Shown: piece by piece, positions 1 to 10,617 of the stretch | Layout of the letters: each line of letters starts with the position of its first letter | How positions within the stretch are numbered: position 1 is the first letter of the stretch | Source: Hirundichthys speculiger | Taxonomy: Eukaryota > Chordata > Actinopteri > Beloniformes > Exocoetidae | NCBI GenBank assembly: GCA_018398805.1 | Contig: JAGFBZ010000560.1 | Coordinates: forward strand, 268,501-332,500 | DNA: 64,000 nucleotides | Reading direction: 5' to 3' | Made by a program: the position numbers and the translations under genes | The notes under the pieces: model-generated | What the model saw: the letters and a program-made list of their open reading frames with translations, nothing else | Databases searched by the model: none | What the model was told of the DNA's origin: nothing

Positions 1-700
1 TTTAAAGAGTCCTTAGCCTCGGTCGTGGTCCCTTCAGGCTTCAACACTCACCAAGAAAAAACAGTCCCAAAGTGTTGGAGAGTAAACAAAAAGGATGATG
101 GGTTAGGCAATTAGGGTGTGAAAGTTTGAATTGGGTTTCATGCCACACAAAAAAAAAAAAAAAACCTTGTGAGCCACGTTTTCAAAGGATGTTTCCTGCT
201 TTGAATTGGAACATTTTCTGCAAATGTCACTGTCAGCAGTTTTCCCACAACATGTTAACAACTTGGAGCATTTTAATATGAATGAGAACGGACTCAGACT
301 GGGCGCTGGAGTGGAAATCCACACTAATGTGTTCTGCAGTTTAGCATAGGTTTGTTACGGTTTCATGTTTTTCATCTATGCAAATGAGTTGTGAGTCGGT
401 GGGGGGGGGGGTTAAAGTGACGGTCTACGTTTTGCACAGCAGCCTGATGGTGGACCTGACTGGCTGGCAGGTTCCAGGCGGCTTCAGGGAACCAGGGCGA
501 GAGGTGATGAGGTAAATATGACATGAGCACACAGCTGGAAGGGAATTATTTACAATTTAAAAATCCAGGAGGTTCGCAGACAAGGATGCCCGCGGGCCGC
601 GTTAAATCAGCACAAATTTACACAAAGCAGGACAACTCCGCCTTCGGTCAGAAAGGCAGTCGTTCTGCATCGTCATGTAGAAACGAAATTACTTCAAGAG
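1..700. other. non-coding flank, no gene seen
   Basis: No conserved reading frame is visible on either strand. The stretch holds an A run near 150-165 and a G run near 400-411. The short open frames here have no recognisable domain and are broken by simple sequence. Confidence 0.6.
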
Positions 701-1123
701 TAGAGCTGAGCGATTTTATCGATTCTGCGATATATATCGATATTTTATCGAGTATCGATTTTTCAGCCGCGGGTATCGATATTCTAAGCTTCTTTCAAAA
801 CCCCCGTATCCCACCTTTAAAAGCTTGCAAGCAACAATTTGCACTGTTTAAATAAATGAAGCTCTTTTTCTCAACAAATCTTTTATTCATTTTTTCCAGC
901 ATTTGCAAGCTGCCTGTCAGCCATATAATGTGTAATTGATGCTTTCTGTTCAATAAATTCAAACAAAGTCATTGGAACACTCACAAGATGTCACCAAAAT
1001 CACTTTATCCCTTTAAAATCTTTCATAAAATGATGTAAATGTATTGTAAGATGAATATCGATATATATCGTAACGTAAGCCGAATATCGTGTATCGCGAG
1101 ATTAGTGTATCGCTACAGCCCTA
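701..1123 (+). mobile_element. hAT-like non-autonomous element, ATCGAT-rich ends (copy 1)
   Basis: The left end reads TAGAGCTGAGCGATTTTATC and the right end is the reverse complement of TAGGGCTGTAGCGATAC. Both ends carry ATCGATATATATCGAT-like palindromes. About 420 bp match, in inverted orientation, the element at 51175-51598, including the middle segment around the poly-T and the 'ggctgacaggcagcttg' block. There is no transposase frame, so it would depend on an autonomous relative. Assignment to hAT rests on the terminal YAGGG sequence and the paralogue's partial 8-bp target duplication. No target duplication is seen for this copy. Confidence 0.75.
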
Positions 1124-1171
1124 CTGCTGACGTGTGCAAATGTCATAAATGATGTTAATGTGATATGTTTT

Positions 1172-1522
1172 AAATTATTAGACCACCATTTTTTCTTCAC
1201 TTTCTTGTTCATTTTAATACCTGGTACCACTAAACGTCATCATGTGACTAAAACAGACAGAAAAGAAAACACTGAATGCATAAAAGCAGTGTTTTTGGCA
1301 GCACAACGCCATAGCTATTGATGTAAAAACTTAAGTGATTTAGGTCATAATCAAGAAAACCATGGAAAATGGTAAGATATCAGCTCTTAAATAAAACTCT
1401 TATGAGCAATCTTTGTGGTTATCGTTATGTTTGTCCAAACAAATGTACCTTTAGTTGTGCCAGGCATTAAAATGAACAAGAAACTGAAGAAAACAAGGGT
1501 GGTCTAATAATTTTTTCCATGA

Positions 1523-1525
<3 letters not shown>
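1172..1525 (-). mobile_element. mariner-type MITE, one terminal repeat truncated
   Basis: This copy aligns over its whole length, in inverted orientation, to the complete element at 34635-35000. The right terminal repeat is whole and ends in CCATGACTG. The left repeat keeps only AAATTATTAGACCACC; its outer 12 bases are replaced. It has no coding capacity. A TA-repeat tract begins just after the right end, where the TA target duplication should lie. Confidence 0.8.

Positions 1526-1527
<2 letters not shown>

Positions 1528-1603
<76 letters not shown>
1528..1603. repeat. (TA)n microsatellite, about 38 units
   Basis: A nearly pure TA run of about 76 bp. It abuts the right terminal repeat of the MITE on one side and a hAT end fragment on the other. 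Confidence 0.95.
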
Positions 1604-1604
<1 letters not shown>

Positions 1605-1665
1605 CGAAATTAGTGTATCGCTACAGCCCTATTTCTGAGCTGACCGATTTTATTGATTGGAACAA
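1604..1665. mobile_element. fragments of hAT-like ends, right end followed by left end
   Basis: Bases 1604-1631 repeat the right end of the 701-1123 family (ATTAGTGTATCGCTACAGCC followed by CTAT). The next bases, TGAGCTGACCGATTTTATTG, resemble the left end of the same family. No full element lies between, so these are remnants of one or two further insertions or of a rearranged tandem. Confidence 0.55.
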
Positions 1666-4600
1666 GATCAACTCATTTTACATGTTTTGTAGCGATTCGG
1701 TTTTAATTTAGGTCTAGTGGGAACAATTGAACGTAGTTGGACTCGTTTCAGAGCTGACTGTGAAACAATAAGAATTCTGTTTGTCTGAAGGTGAATGTGT
1801 CTTGAATAAAAATAAATAAATAAAATTATACCAAGTAATTACCAGTAATGTTTCACAAAATGAATAATGGATACAACATATTTTAACTGAACGGGCTGTA
1901 CACATCCATGTTCAGTCATAAATGCTGACGTGCACGTACAGCAAATGTAATAATAGAGACATTAATCTTAAACAAGATTCAAAGTTTCTGATATCCGTTT
2001 AAGCTAATGATTTCCTGCGCTCTAGTAGTACCAGAAGTAAAAAAAAAAAAAAACAAAAAAAGAAAGCAGATCCACAAGAAAACTGTGAGATGTTTGATGG
2101 CTGCCGTCATCTTCGACGGGGTCGTTTCACACGACGCAGGAGCAGATATGTGACAATCCTGGAGACGCTACGAATCTGAAATCTACGAATCTGGAAGCTA
2201 CTTGGCGTCGAGCGCCGGACATCTCTGCCGGCAACGATGAACCTGATTTGATGAAACTCAATTTTTGGGGTGCGGCAGAGCATGTCTGGCACAGACGGGA
2301 GGTGGGGCGAGTTGTGATGGAGAAAACAATGATATGAGTGTGGAGACGGGGAGGTTCAGTGAAGATGCTGGTACCATCGCCTCCCATAGCTGTCCGCTTA
2401 TAAAAACCTCTTATCCTTGAAATTACCTGCAACATGAAACTGCACGAGCAGCAGTTTTCCTAGAGGTCATCAAACAGGTGCATGTCAAACTTATTTGCCT
2501 CTGCGTTTCTGCCGTTTGATTCTAGCGAGCAGAAATATGCCTAATGGATTGATGAGGAATCAATTAATTCAATAACAGCATCAGTTGTCCAATCGGTTAA
2601 AATTTTGAACCTCATGAATCAGCTTTACTACTTGCTGGCATCTTTTTTTTAAGCAGATACTCTTCCCAGTCTGATGGCAAGCAAAGAACTCTTGTTCAGA
2701 GAAAAAAAAAAAAAACCCCACCAATCGGTTGATTGGGTTTGACATGTGCTGTTGAATATTTCAACAAACCAGTCCAAGCTTCTCCACTCAGACGACTGAA
2801 CAGAAACAGTGAGATCCTCTCCATCTTGGCCCCCGGGAATCAGCAGACAGCACACCAACACTGTCTGGAGAAAACGAGTCCAACATTGGGAGCATGAAGC
2901 TGAGGGAGTTGTTTACTTCAGCCCCCTGCTAAAAGTGAGGGTGAGACGTATGAAATAGTGCCGTTAATAACGTTGGTGGGAGATTGAAAGTTCCGCAGGA
3001 GACGAAGGAGAAACTTACTTTGGTTCAGCGGCTTCTATGCTGGTTGCTTTAATGACTGACGGGGAACAAAAGTCTCCTTTCTTATTCTAATAAGTTTAAT
3101 TACGGCCTGCCAGGTGCTCGGATCACCTAATGTCTGTTTCCATTAATTGTCAATTAAAACAAAATCCAGCGCCTGCTCCCGCTATTAGCCTCCTCGTTCA
3201 AAGAAAATTGAAGTTGCTGGGGCACAGAGGCGCCCCGGCAACGCTCAAACCTGCTTGCTGCACAGGTGAGCCGCGTCCCAGCGTGTCACTTCGTTGACGA
3301 GCTCCAGCTGTGTCGCCGTAGTTCGACTGGAGCTGGAGAAATTGAGAACGTCCCAACTTTAGATGGAAGTGATGCTGCAGCACAAAACTCAGATCTGCAG
3401 CGCTCGATGCCACAGTAAAGGAAGAGCACATGAGTAGACTTCTTACTGATGTTACTGTAAGTAATGTGTTTTTGTGTACCTGTGCCTTCAAGTATTTTTA
3501 TGTTTTTTTAAATGTGTGTATGAGTGGGAAAAAGGAGATTGGAGTTATTTTAAAACCATGAGTTTGGATGCTGCCGAGAAAAACAAATGTCTACCTCTGG
3601 AGAGCAATGAGGGAGACGGTGGAGGTGGGAACTGAGGCTCGGGAGAACAGATGAGTATTTACTGCAGTCTGTGTTTGTTTCCCCCACGTCTCTTTTGATT
3701 TTTCTCTCGAAGACCCCCCTCCCAACAACAAAAAAAACAACAAAAAAAAAAAAAACCAACCATGGTGGCATACATGGATCTTGGTTTTAATGGTGCTGGG
3801 CCTAATGTGATGGCAAACACAAGTAATGATTTTACAGTTCGTTTCACTGGACGAGATGCACAAATACTATAAAATATAATATATGCTGTATAAATATGAA
3901 ATGGGATGATGACAAAAATCGCAGACAATATTGAATATCACCTTTATAGTATTAACATGATAGGTGTTTGACTCCGTCGTAGTGAAATGTGTACTCGGTT
4001 CTGCTCTAGTAAAGTCTGGTCAAAATGGAAAGTCTTGTTTCCTCTGTTTTTAAACTTTAGACCTTCTTCAAAGCTCCCTTCTCCATTAAACACGTTACAA
4101 AAGGTATAATCAATTGCAGTCATCTCGTCTCCGCTTTAAATGGTATTTTTTGAAACTTTCCAGCTTGGCTTCAGAACAGCAAAGAGATGTCCCTTTTTTT
4201 AAAAGTGTTCAATTACTTGCTTTCAGCTATTGATTCCGGCCACTCGGCCCTGATGGCGTTTAACGGTGATTGTCTCTCACATCTTGTGTCTTGGCATCGA
4301 AGATTTAATTCTTAAACGGTTCCAGTTCTACCTGTAGAAAAGGAGATTTCTACCATCACTCAGCTGCAGGGAATTTCGGATTTTTATTTTATTTTATTTT
4401 TTAAAGATGAAGGCCTGCATCTCCTTTGAGGGAGTAATTCACACCTTCATTACTCTTTTAGATTCGTGTTTCATCAACTTTAGGTTGTTAAAATAGCAGC
4501 AGCCTTCTGACGGGGAAGAAACTCTGAACAAGAAACACTTGTTCTTGCCTCTCTGCATTGGCTCCCAGTTCATTTTAGGATCCCGTTTAAAAGCTTGTTT

Positions 4601-5406
4601 TTGAGACTTGGCAGCAAAGCACCATCATTGAGGTTCAGATCTGCAGATCAAAAACAGAAGTGTCAGTGGTGAGATCTTGGGGACCAGTGCTATGGCTTTA
4701 AGTCCTACGTGAAAGGATATCTTGGCTTTTATTGTTCAAACATAACATTTTTTTTTCTGATGTTTTTATTCTTTTTTGCTAGTTCTGTTTATTGATGACT
4801 TTAGCAGGCGTCTAATATGCATCTGTTTTACTGTGCAGCACTTTGGTCAGCTAAAGTTAATTCATTAATGAGTCTTGTCACTTGCATCATTTATTTTTCT
4901 TTAGTCGTGTTGTCAGATCTGTTTGTGATCTAAATCGTTCTGTTCCATTTTACACATTTGTTGGTTCCCAGAGGAGGGGGAGTTCGGAGGCTGAGCTGAT
5001 GTTTGTGTATATCATCTTTCTTCATTTGCGTTTCGGATTATTAGCTGCTTTGTTGTGCGTGTCTGAACGTGTTCGTTAAGACGTGTTGAAATCCAGCACA
5101 CGTAAACAGAAGGGGCGGGGTCTGCAGCTTTAGTGGGTGTCGATCAGCACTTTTAAAAGGTGAAGGAAGAGTAGAAGTGCTGTAATTGATTATGGGATTA
5201 TTAGCAGCGGACCATTAGACGGGAAGGGTTGTCTGACCGTACTGACAAAAGGGAAACCAAAATCCGGTGGAATTGATCTTCGTTCCCCCGTTTATTCCGT
5301 GGCACATGGCACAAACCGTTTCTGGATTCTTGATCCCGATGGGCTCACCCGTTCAAAAGCCTGAGTTATCTGAGACACTTGAGGGAAATTTCCTCCAGCT
5401 GTCATG
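1666..5406. other. non-coding, no gene seen
   Basis: About 3.7 kb without a supportable gene. It holds A/T runs (about 2040-2062, 2700-2715, 3728-3754) and no recognised repeat copy. A stretch near 3080-3190 is dense in TAATTA/TTAATTG homeodomain-like motifs and could be a conserved non-coding element, but nothing in the window proves this. Confidence 0.5.
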
Positions 5407-5414
5407 TGGTTCAT

Positions 5415-5997
5415 TAGTGCTGGGCAATATGACGATATATATCGTGGGGACAATAGAAAAGTGTGTATCGTGCCATTTCTCTTCTATCGTTTCTATCGTT
5501 TCTAACCTAATTTTATCAATTATTACAGCAAATATGTAATTAAATAACCTGCAACGATAAATTTGATAGAATCATATCTACTTCTACAAAGTAGCCTTTT
5601 ATGTTTTTCACTTTTATTCATGGTTAATGCCTTAAACAGAGTTCTCTTCAACCCTGATGTTTACTTTAGACACTTTATATTGGTTTGCAAACTTTGCACT
5701 ACAAGGTTACAGATTTCAGAAAGTTGAAAAATAATTTGTGTTAATTTTTTATAGCTGAAGTTTAGTGCAAAAATGTGTTTTTCCTCTGAAACTGTTGTGA
5801 ACTTTAAAAAAAAATGTGAAAGCTACTGTACCTCTGTACCTACCTGTTTTTGCTGCACTAAAATGTATGTTTGTGACAGTTCAGCTAAATGTCCTTTCAA
5901 AATAAAGTTAAAAAGTAAGCAATGAATATTTATCGTTATCGTGATATAAAATAGTCCATATCGTGATATATGATTTTTTCCATATCGCCCATCACTA
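5415..5997. mobile_element. hAT-like MITE with exact 8-bp target duplication
   Basis: The ends are TAGTGCTGGGCAATATGACG on the left and CATATCGCCCATCACTA on the right, giving imperfect inverted termini (TAGTGMTGGGC). The flanking octamer TGGTTCAT occurs at 5407-5414 and again at 5998-6005 without mismatch, the hAT signature. The interior is AT-rich with GATATATATCGT palindromes near both ends and no transposase frame. It is followed within about a dozen bases by the 6017-7177 element. Confidence 0.88.
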
Positions 5998-6016
5998 TGG
6001 TTCATGATAAAAAAAA

Positions 6017-7177
6017 AGGGATGCAAGATAACTGTTTTTTAAAACCAATATGATAACCGATAACTTTCAGCTCCTAAAAGACCAATACCGATAACACACA
6101 CACATATACCTAAGATCATTACATCAATACTATGAACAAAATCAAAAACAGTTTTGCCTCTTTAAATGAACAGATATTTATTTTTTCCAATAAAAGACTA
6201 TTGGCAAGCCTCTCAAACATTTTCGTAAAGCTGTCAAAAAAACCTATTTGATATATCACATCAACTTAAATAAGGTTCATTACTGACTGATATGAAAAAA
6301 AATAAAGGCTCCTTGAACTGATGGAAATACACGCATCAGAATTACTAACTGAAAAGTGCATTACAAAAAAAATAAATATACATAGAATATTAATGCAATA
6401 AAGTTAGATTTAAACATTTCTACCTTCTACCTATTTCACCTTTGCCTGTGGGTCATCTTTGGCAAATTTCTTGGATTTTTCAAAAGCCTCGCCGATATAA
6501 AATAAGATAGCACTTTATTGATCCCACGACGGGGAAATGTGTGTAAGTCCCAGTGAATTCTCGGCTGCTGACTTGCTCACGCTAGCGTTAGCTCACATTA
6601 GCACGATTTCAAAACTTTCAAAAGCAATGGTTATGTTTAAGGTGGCTGATCAGGTTTGACGTATTAAAGCTTGTGCTATTTTTCCCTCCTCATGGAATTC
6701 ACTCGGAGCATTCGTCACAAAAAACCAGCAAACTATCTTCTTCTGAAACTTGAACGAAGTTCCATACAGTCGCCGCCATGTTTGTTTGTTTTCACGCTGT
6801 GCTACAGGCTGCATTCAAGGTGTAACGTGAATTCCCACGTTCCCTTGTTTGCTAGTCGTTCTTTCAGCCTTCTCTATTTTTTCTATTTTATGTGTAACGT
6901 GGGGAAATACTGTAAATATCAATTCAAGTCAGCAACGACCAAAATTATGACCGAGTTAACATGTTTTCTGGTATAAGGGGGTATTCTTGATTTTCCTTAC
7001 TGACAACTATGTTTTCTGATTATGCCGACGTCAGTTGAACATAACATTCACTGCTGGTTATTCTGAGTCTCAGAGGGAGCGAGGCAAAAATATGTTATCT
7101 GGGCTGTTCGTCATGATATCGGACCTATCGAAATGATGTCATAATTTCCTGTTATCGATTATTATCATGCACCTCTA
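6017..7177 (-). mobile_element. hAT-like element with fossil BED finger (copy A)
   Basis: The ends read AGGGATGCAAGATAACTG and the reverse complement of TAGAGGTGCATGATAATAAT. It aligns in inverted orientation to 43827-44959. On the minus strand, 6610-6722 corresponds to the BED zinc-finger remnant seen more clearly in the other copy, but is more decayed. It contains a 43-bp LINE-tail insertion (6494-6536) that the other copy lacks. The target duplication is not clean because the left flank is an A run. Confidence 0.78.
6494..6536 (-). mobile_element. LINE 3'-tail insertion inside the hAT copy
   Basis: Read on the minus strand this is a short segment with CGTGGGATCAATAAAGTGCT followed by a TATCTTATTTTATATC-type tail. 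This matches the 3' terminus of a fish non-LTR retrotransposon, with AATAAA near a short tandem tail. The paralogous element at 43827 reads straight through the site (GCCTCGTCCATGTGTGTAAG), so this is an insertion into this copy. Confidence 0.7.
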
Positions 7178-9387
7178 GATAATATGGAGCTTAAAATGTG
7201 TGGCTGAGTAGAGACTGGTTGGTCGAGCCACAGACTTCGGAAAGAAGGTGACATTTGTTTTCAGGGGCTGGATAAGTTCTTCATATTTGTATCTCACAAA
7301 GGGAAAGTTGTACAGTGAGAAACTGATAAAACATCTTTTTGACAAATCAGTTATCATTTATATGTCCCTGGACCTAATATCCATGTCCTTGAAATGATCG
7401 GCTTTGATTGCATGCCATTAACATAGCACATAAGCGATGCATGCGTAAAATGACTGCAGAATGACTTCCTGATTCATTACTTCTCTGCCCAGATTTGAGC
7501 TGAGTCACCGCTGACAAATTGTAGCTGGAGGCTGGTGCCATTTTCTCCCAAAGCAAAACCACTGATCTGAAAATGTTTTTAATATCTCTGATGATGACTT
7601 TTTTTTTTTTTTTTTTTTGGTACAAAAAAGAAAGTTTGACTTCAGTAAAAGTCAAATAAGGTGTTTGGATCAGACCTGATGTTTTTCTGTAAGCGTTTAA
7701 ACGATGGATTCTTCACGGTGGTTTTCTATTTTCTTTGCTCTGGTTGCTGAAAAACGTTGCATTGTTAGACCTCTCAGTGTTTCTGTTGTATTTAGCGTGT
7801 TAATGTTTGACAGCTCTTTGATCCTAAACAACCACAAACTAAGCTGTAGGTTAAAATCCAACAAATAACGCAGCTCAACCCCCAGAGCTACAAATATAGC
7901 CTCCATCTTGAGATGTGACAGCCTATTGTCAGTACCTTTTGTATTCCACAAGCTTGAGTTAAAGTGATTCACTGTAGACTCTTGTATGATTTGGTTTCCA
8001 GCACAGAAACCAGAAGTCATATATTCATCCTGCGTCCAGGCATAGTCTGTACATCAATACCAGAGCTGCTTCTTAACTTCAAACATTTTTCTTTAAGCAA
8101 AAAAAGGATCATTTCTAAATTCAGCATGCTAAACTTGTATTTCAGTGGTAAGTATAGCACTTCCCTCCAGAAACCGACTCTCCCTCCGTGTCTCCAGCTG
8201 CAGACTCTCTGTTCCAACTTCCTTCAGCTTAAGTTTGAAATTTCAGCACACGACGCACAACAGGTTTGAAATCGATGGTAAACCGCAGAATATTTTCAGT
8301 GATAATCTCCTGTTTTTCCGGCAGGCGTTGGGCTGATACCGGGCTAGATGCTCATCGATGCTGGTGCTCAGCCAAAGGCTGCTCTCCAAACAGTTGGCCT
8401 CAGTTTTCTCACTTGAAATCTGCTTCTTGCACGTTCCAAGCCAAATGAAATCACGACGGTCCCTCTGAGTGGCTTGAACGGCTGGCGGAGCAACGACGCC
8501 AGCCGTAGTAGTCGTGCGGTCATGTTTGCCTTTGCATCTAAACTTGGGCGTGTATGTCTGAGTGGATTTTAGTCCCTGAATAAATCATGTTTGAGCCTTT
8601 GCTTAGACGACTATCGTTCAATTTTCATGCCCTCAGAATTTTCTGTTCCCAGTCTCTCTAGTGCTCAGACGTTCCTTGATCTCTTGAAAGAAACTACAAA
8701 GTCTTGAAGACGCCGCTCTTCTGCATGTGCCTTCTGTCGTCTGCTGTTAAGATTTTCCGCCGTTAACGGTCTCAGAATAAACTCCGGATCATCTCCTGAT
8801 GAGATGCCTCCTTCTGATCATGAGTCTAACGAACCTTTCGGGGATGATGAGTCGGAGGAGTAGGTGGTAGCGTTGCCACGTGGATGATGGAGACCGAGGA
8901 GGGAAAATGATGAATGGAGGACAGGATTGCTCTCATTACGTTTCCTAGGTTTTTTTTTTTTTTTGAGAAAAGTGAAGAGGAGATGGGGCTGTGGGAGGGA
9001 TGTTAAGAGGTAACGATAGCAGCGGTGGCTCTGTGGTGATGATAGAGAGAGAGACGACCAGAGACAAAAGGACAGGTGTCAGGAACAGAAGATGACATAC
9101 TTGAACTGAGGAATATAACGGTGAAGGAGTAAACTGGGGAAAGAAGGAGATGGAAATGTACCGATTTGAGAAAACATGCCAGTGATGTGCTGCTCGTGTT
9201 ATAATGTGAAACAGAAGTTAAATGAGGCATGCTGGCAGAGATGAAGGAGATAAAGAAGGGAAGGTGTGAAAACGAACCATCAGGAAAATGGACAGATCAG
9301 ACTTTCTAAACTACTTGAACTGAGGCTCGTTGAAGGTGAGAGTGAAGGTTAAAGGGGGCGTAACTGATTCTGATGGACTGTAAAGTT
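7178..9387. other. non-coding, no gene seen
   Basis: No domain-bearing frame is present. It holds poly-T runs (about 7600-7618 and 8949-8964). The short open frames on both strands overlap each other and show no recognised family. Confidence 0.55.
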
Positions 9388-9667
9388 TGGATTCAATTCA
9401 ATATATTGATTTATCCCTAGAAAGAAATCATAGGTTGCAGAAACATTGGTTTAAGTCTCTTCAAGGAGCCATCATAGCTGTGGGCAGAGAGGATCTCCTG
9501 TAGCTTCGTGTTGCAGCGAATCTGAGGGAACTTCTCACTGAAGATGGTCTGTTATAAATCGCTGTGTTTTGAAGAGGATACTCGACGTTTTCCAATATCT
9601 TCCTCATTTCATGAAGTATCCTTTTTTCAGCTCTGGTATCGTCCAGATTGCCCATCTTCATCTCCAC
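9388..9667 (-). mobile_element. LINE 3'-end relic (RT C-terminal region and tail)
   Basis: On the minus strand an open stretch at 9461-9667 ends with RFAATRSYRRSSLPTAMMAP. This resembles the C-terminal basic motif of fish LINE reverse transcriptases (R-C/A-x-T-x-R-[YF]-R-x-S-[FL]-x-P-[TS]-A). It is followed by a short 3' region ending near TTGAATTGAATCC, a typical LINE tail. Only the last roughly 70 codons remain. Clade not determined. Confidence 0.45.
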
Positions 9668-10277
9668 TCACCTTCACATGACACTGCATTTGTTGTGCCA
9701 CTGGAGGGAGTAGCACAAAGCTTAAACACCAGGTTGTAAAGAGGCACACTCGACAGACAAGATGGTGGGGGGCGTTAGGCTCTTTTGTCTTGTATCTCTG
9801 GCTATTGTGAGAAATGTGTCATTCCTCCCAGTCCAAAGGAAAGTCCGTACCTTCTTTTAAAACTCAAATGCTGAGAATGCACAAACAAATGACACTTTCT
9901 GTTTGCATCATATGAGATGCTGATTAACTGAAAGGATAATTTAAATGAGCCATGTCTCATTTTCCCCAAACACTGGACTTAAAGACTATCAGGAGAGATT
10001 CTCACACTTGACTCGTACCTTGTTTGACTGGAAAACGTGAAAGGTTTGGAGTGGAGTACAATATTTCAAGTTAGAGTCAACTGTGACAAATGGCAGTGCT
10101 AACAGTTTTCAAGCTTGAGCTGTGAAGTGAAAGCCCCTGAGAGCTCGACTAAGCAATACTGTTGGCTTGTTTGACAATTCCTACTGAACAGTCTGTTGGC
10201 TCTCAAAAATTAAAGTAAAAAAAAACTGTTGGAACTCCCAGCTGGTGGGTTTGACGGATCACATTATGGAGGAAACG
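9668..10277. other. non-coding, no gene seen
   Basis: About 600 bp between a LINE relic and a MITE, with no frame or repeat I can name. Confidence 0.5.
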
Positions 10278-10285
10278 GGTACAAT

Positions 10286-10617
10286 TAGGGGTGTGGGGAA
10301 AAAAAAATCGATTTGGCAATATATCGCGATTTTTGGCCGCCCAATATAATATCGACTTTTTTTTTTTTTTTTTTAGGAAAACACTTATAATAAACAATAA
10401 ATAGGTTGTTTTGAAGCAAATAGTTTTGACTCAATTTGTCCTCTGAATGATCAATATCATCTGTTGAACATATACAGCAACTTGATTGTTTCATCTCTAC
10501 TTTTAATTTTGATATTAACTGGATAGAATATCGCAATATATCGCGATAATATCGTGTCGTTACCCAAGTATCATGATACATATCGTATTGCGAGGTCCTT
10601 GCCAATACTCACCCCTA
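10286..10617 (+). mobile_element. hAT-like MITE, TAGGGGTGTG ends (copy 1)
   Basis: The terminal inverted repeats are TAGGGGTG and CACCCCTA, and subterminal TTTGGCAATATATCGCGAT blocks occur on both sides. The flanking octamers are GGTACAAT (10278-10285) and GTTACAAT (10618-10625), one mismatch. A second copy in the same orientation lies at 60305-60702. There is no coding capacity. A long T run lies within the left third. Confidence 0.85.

Noticed and set aside
7374..7655. 93-codon minus-strand frame
   Set aside because: It depends on a poly-A run (KKKKKK) and has no family features.
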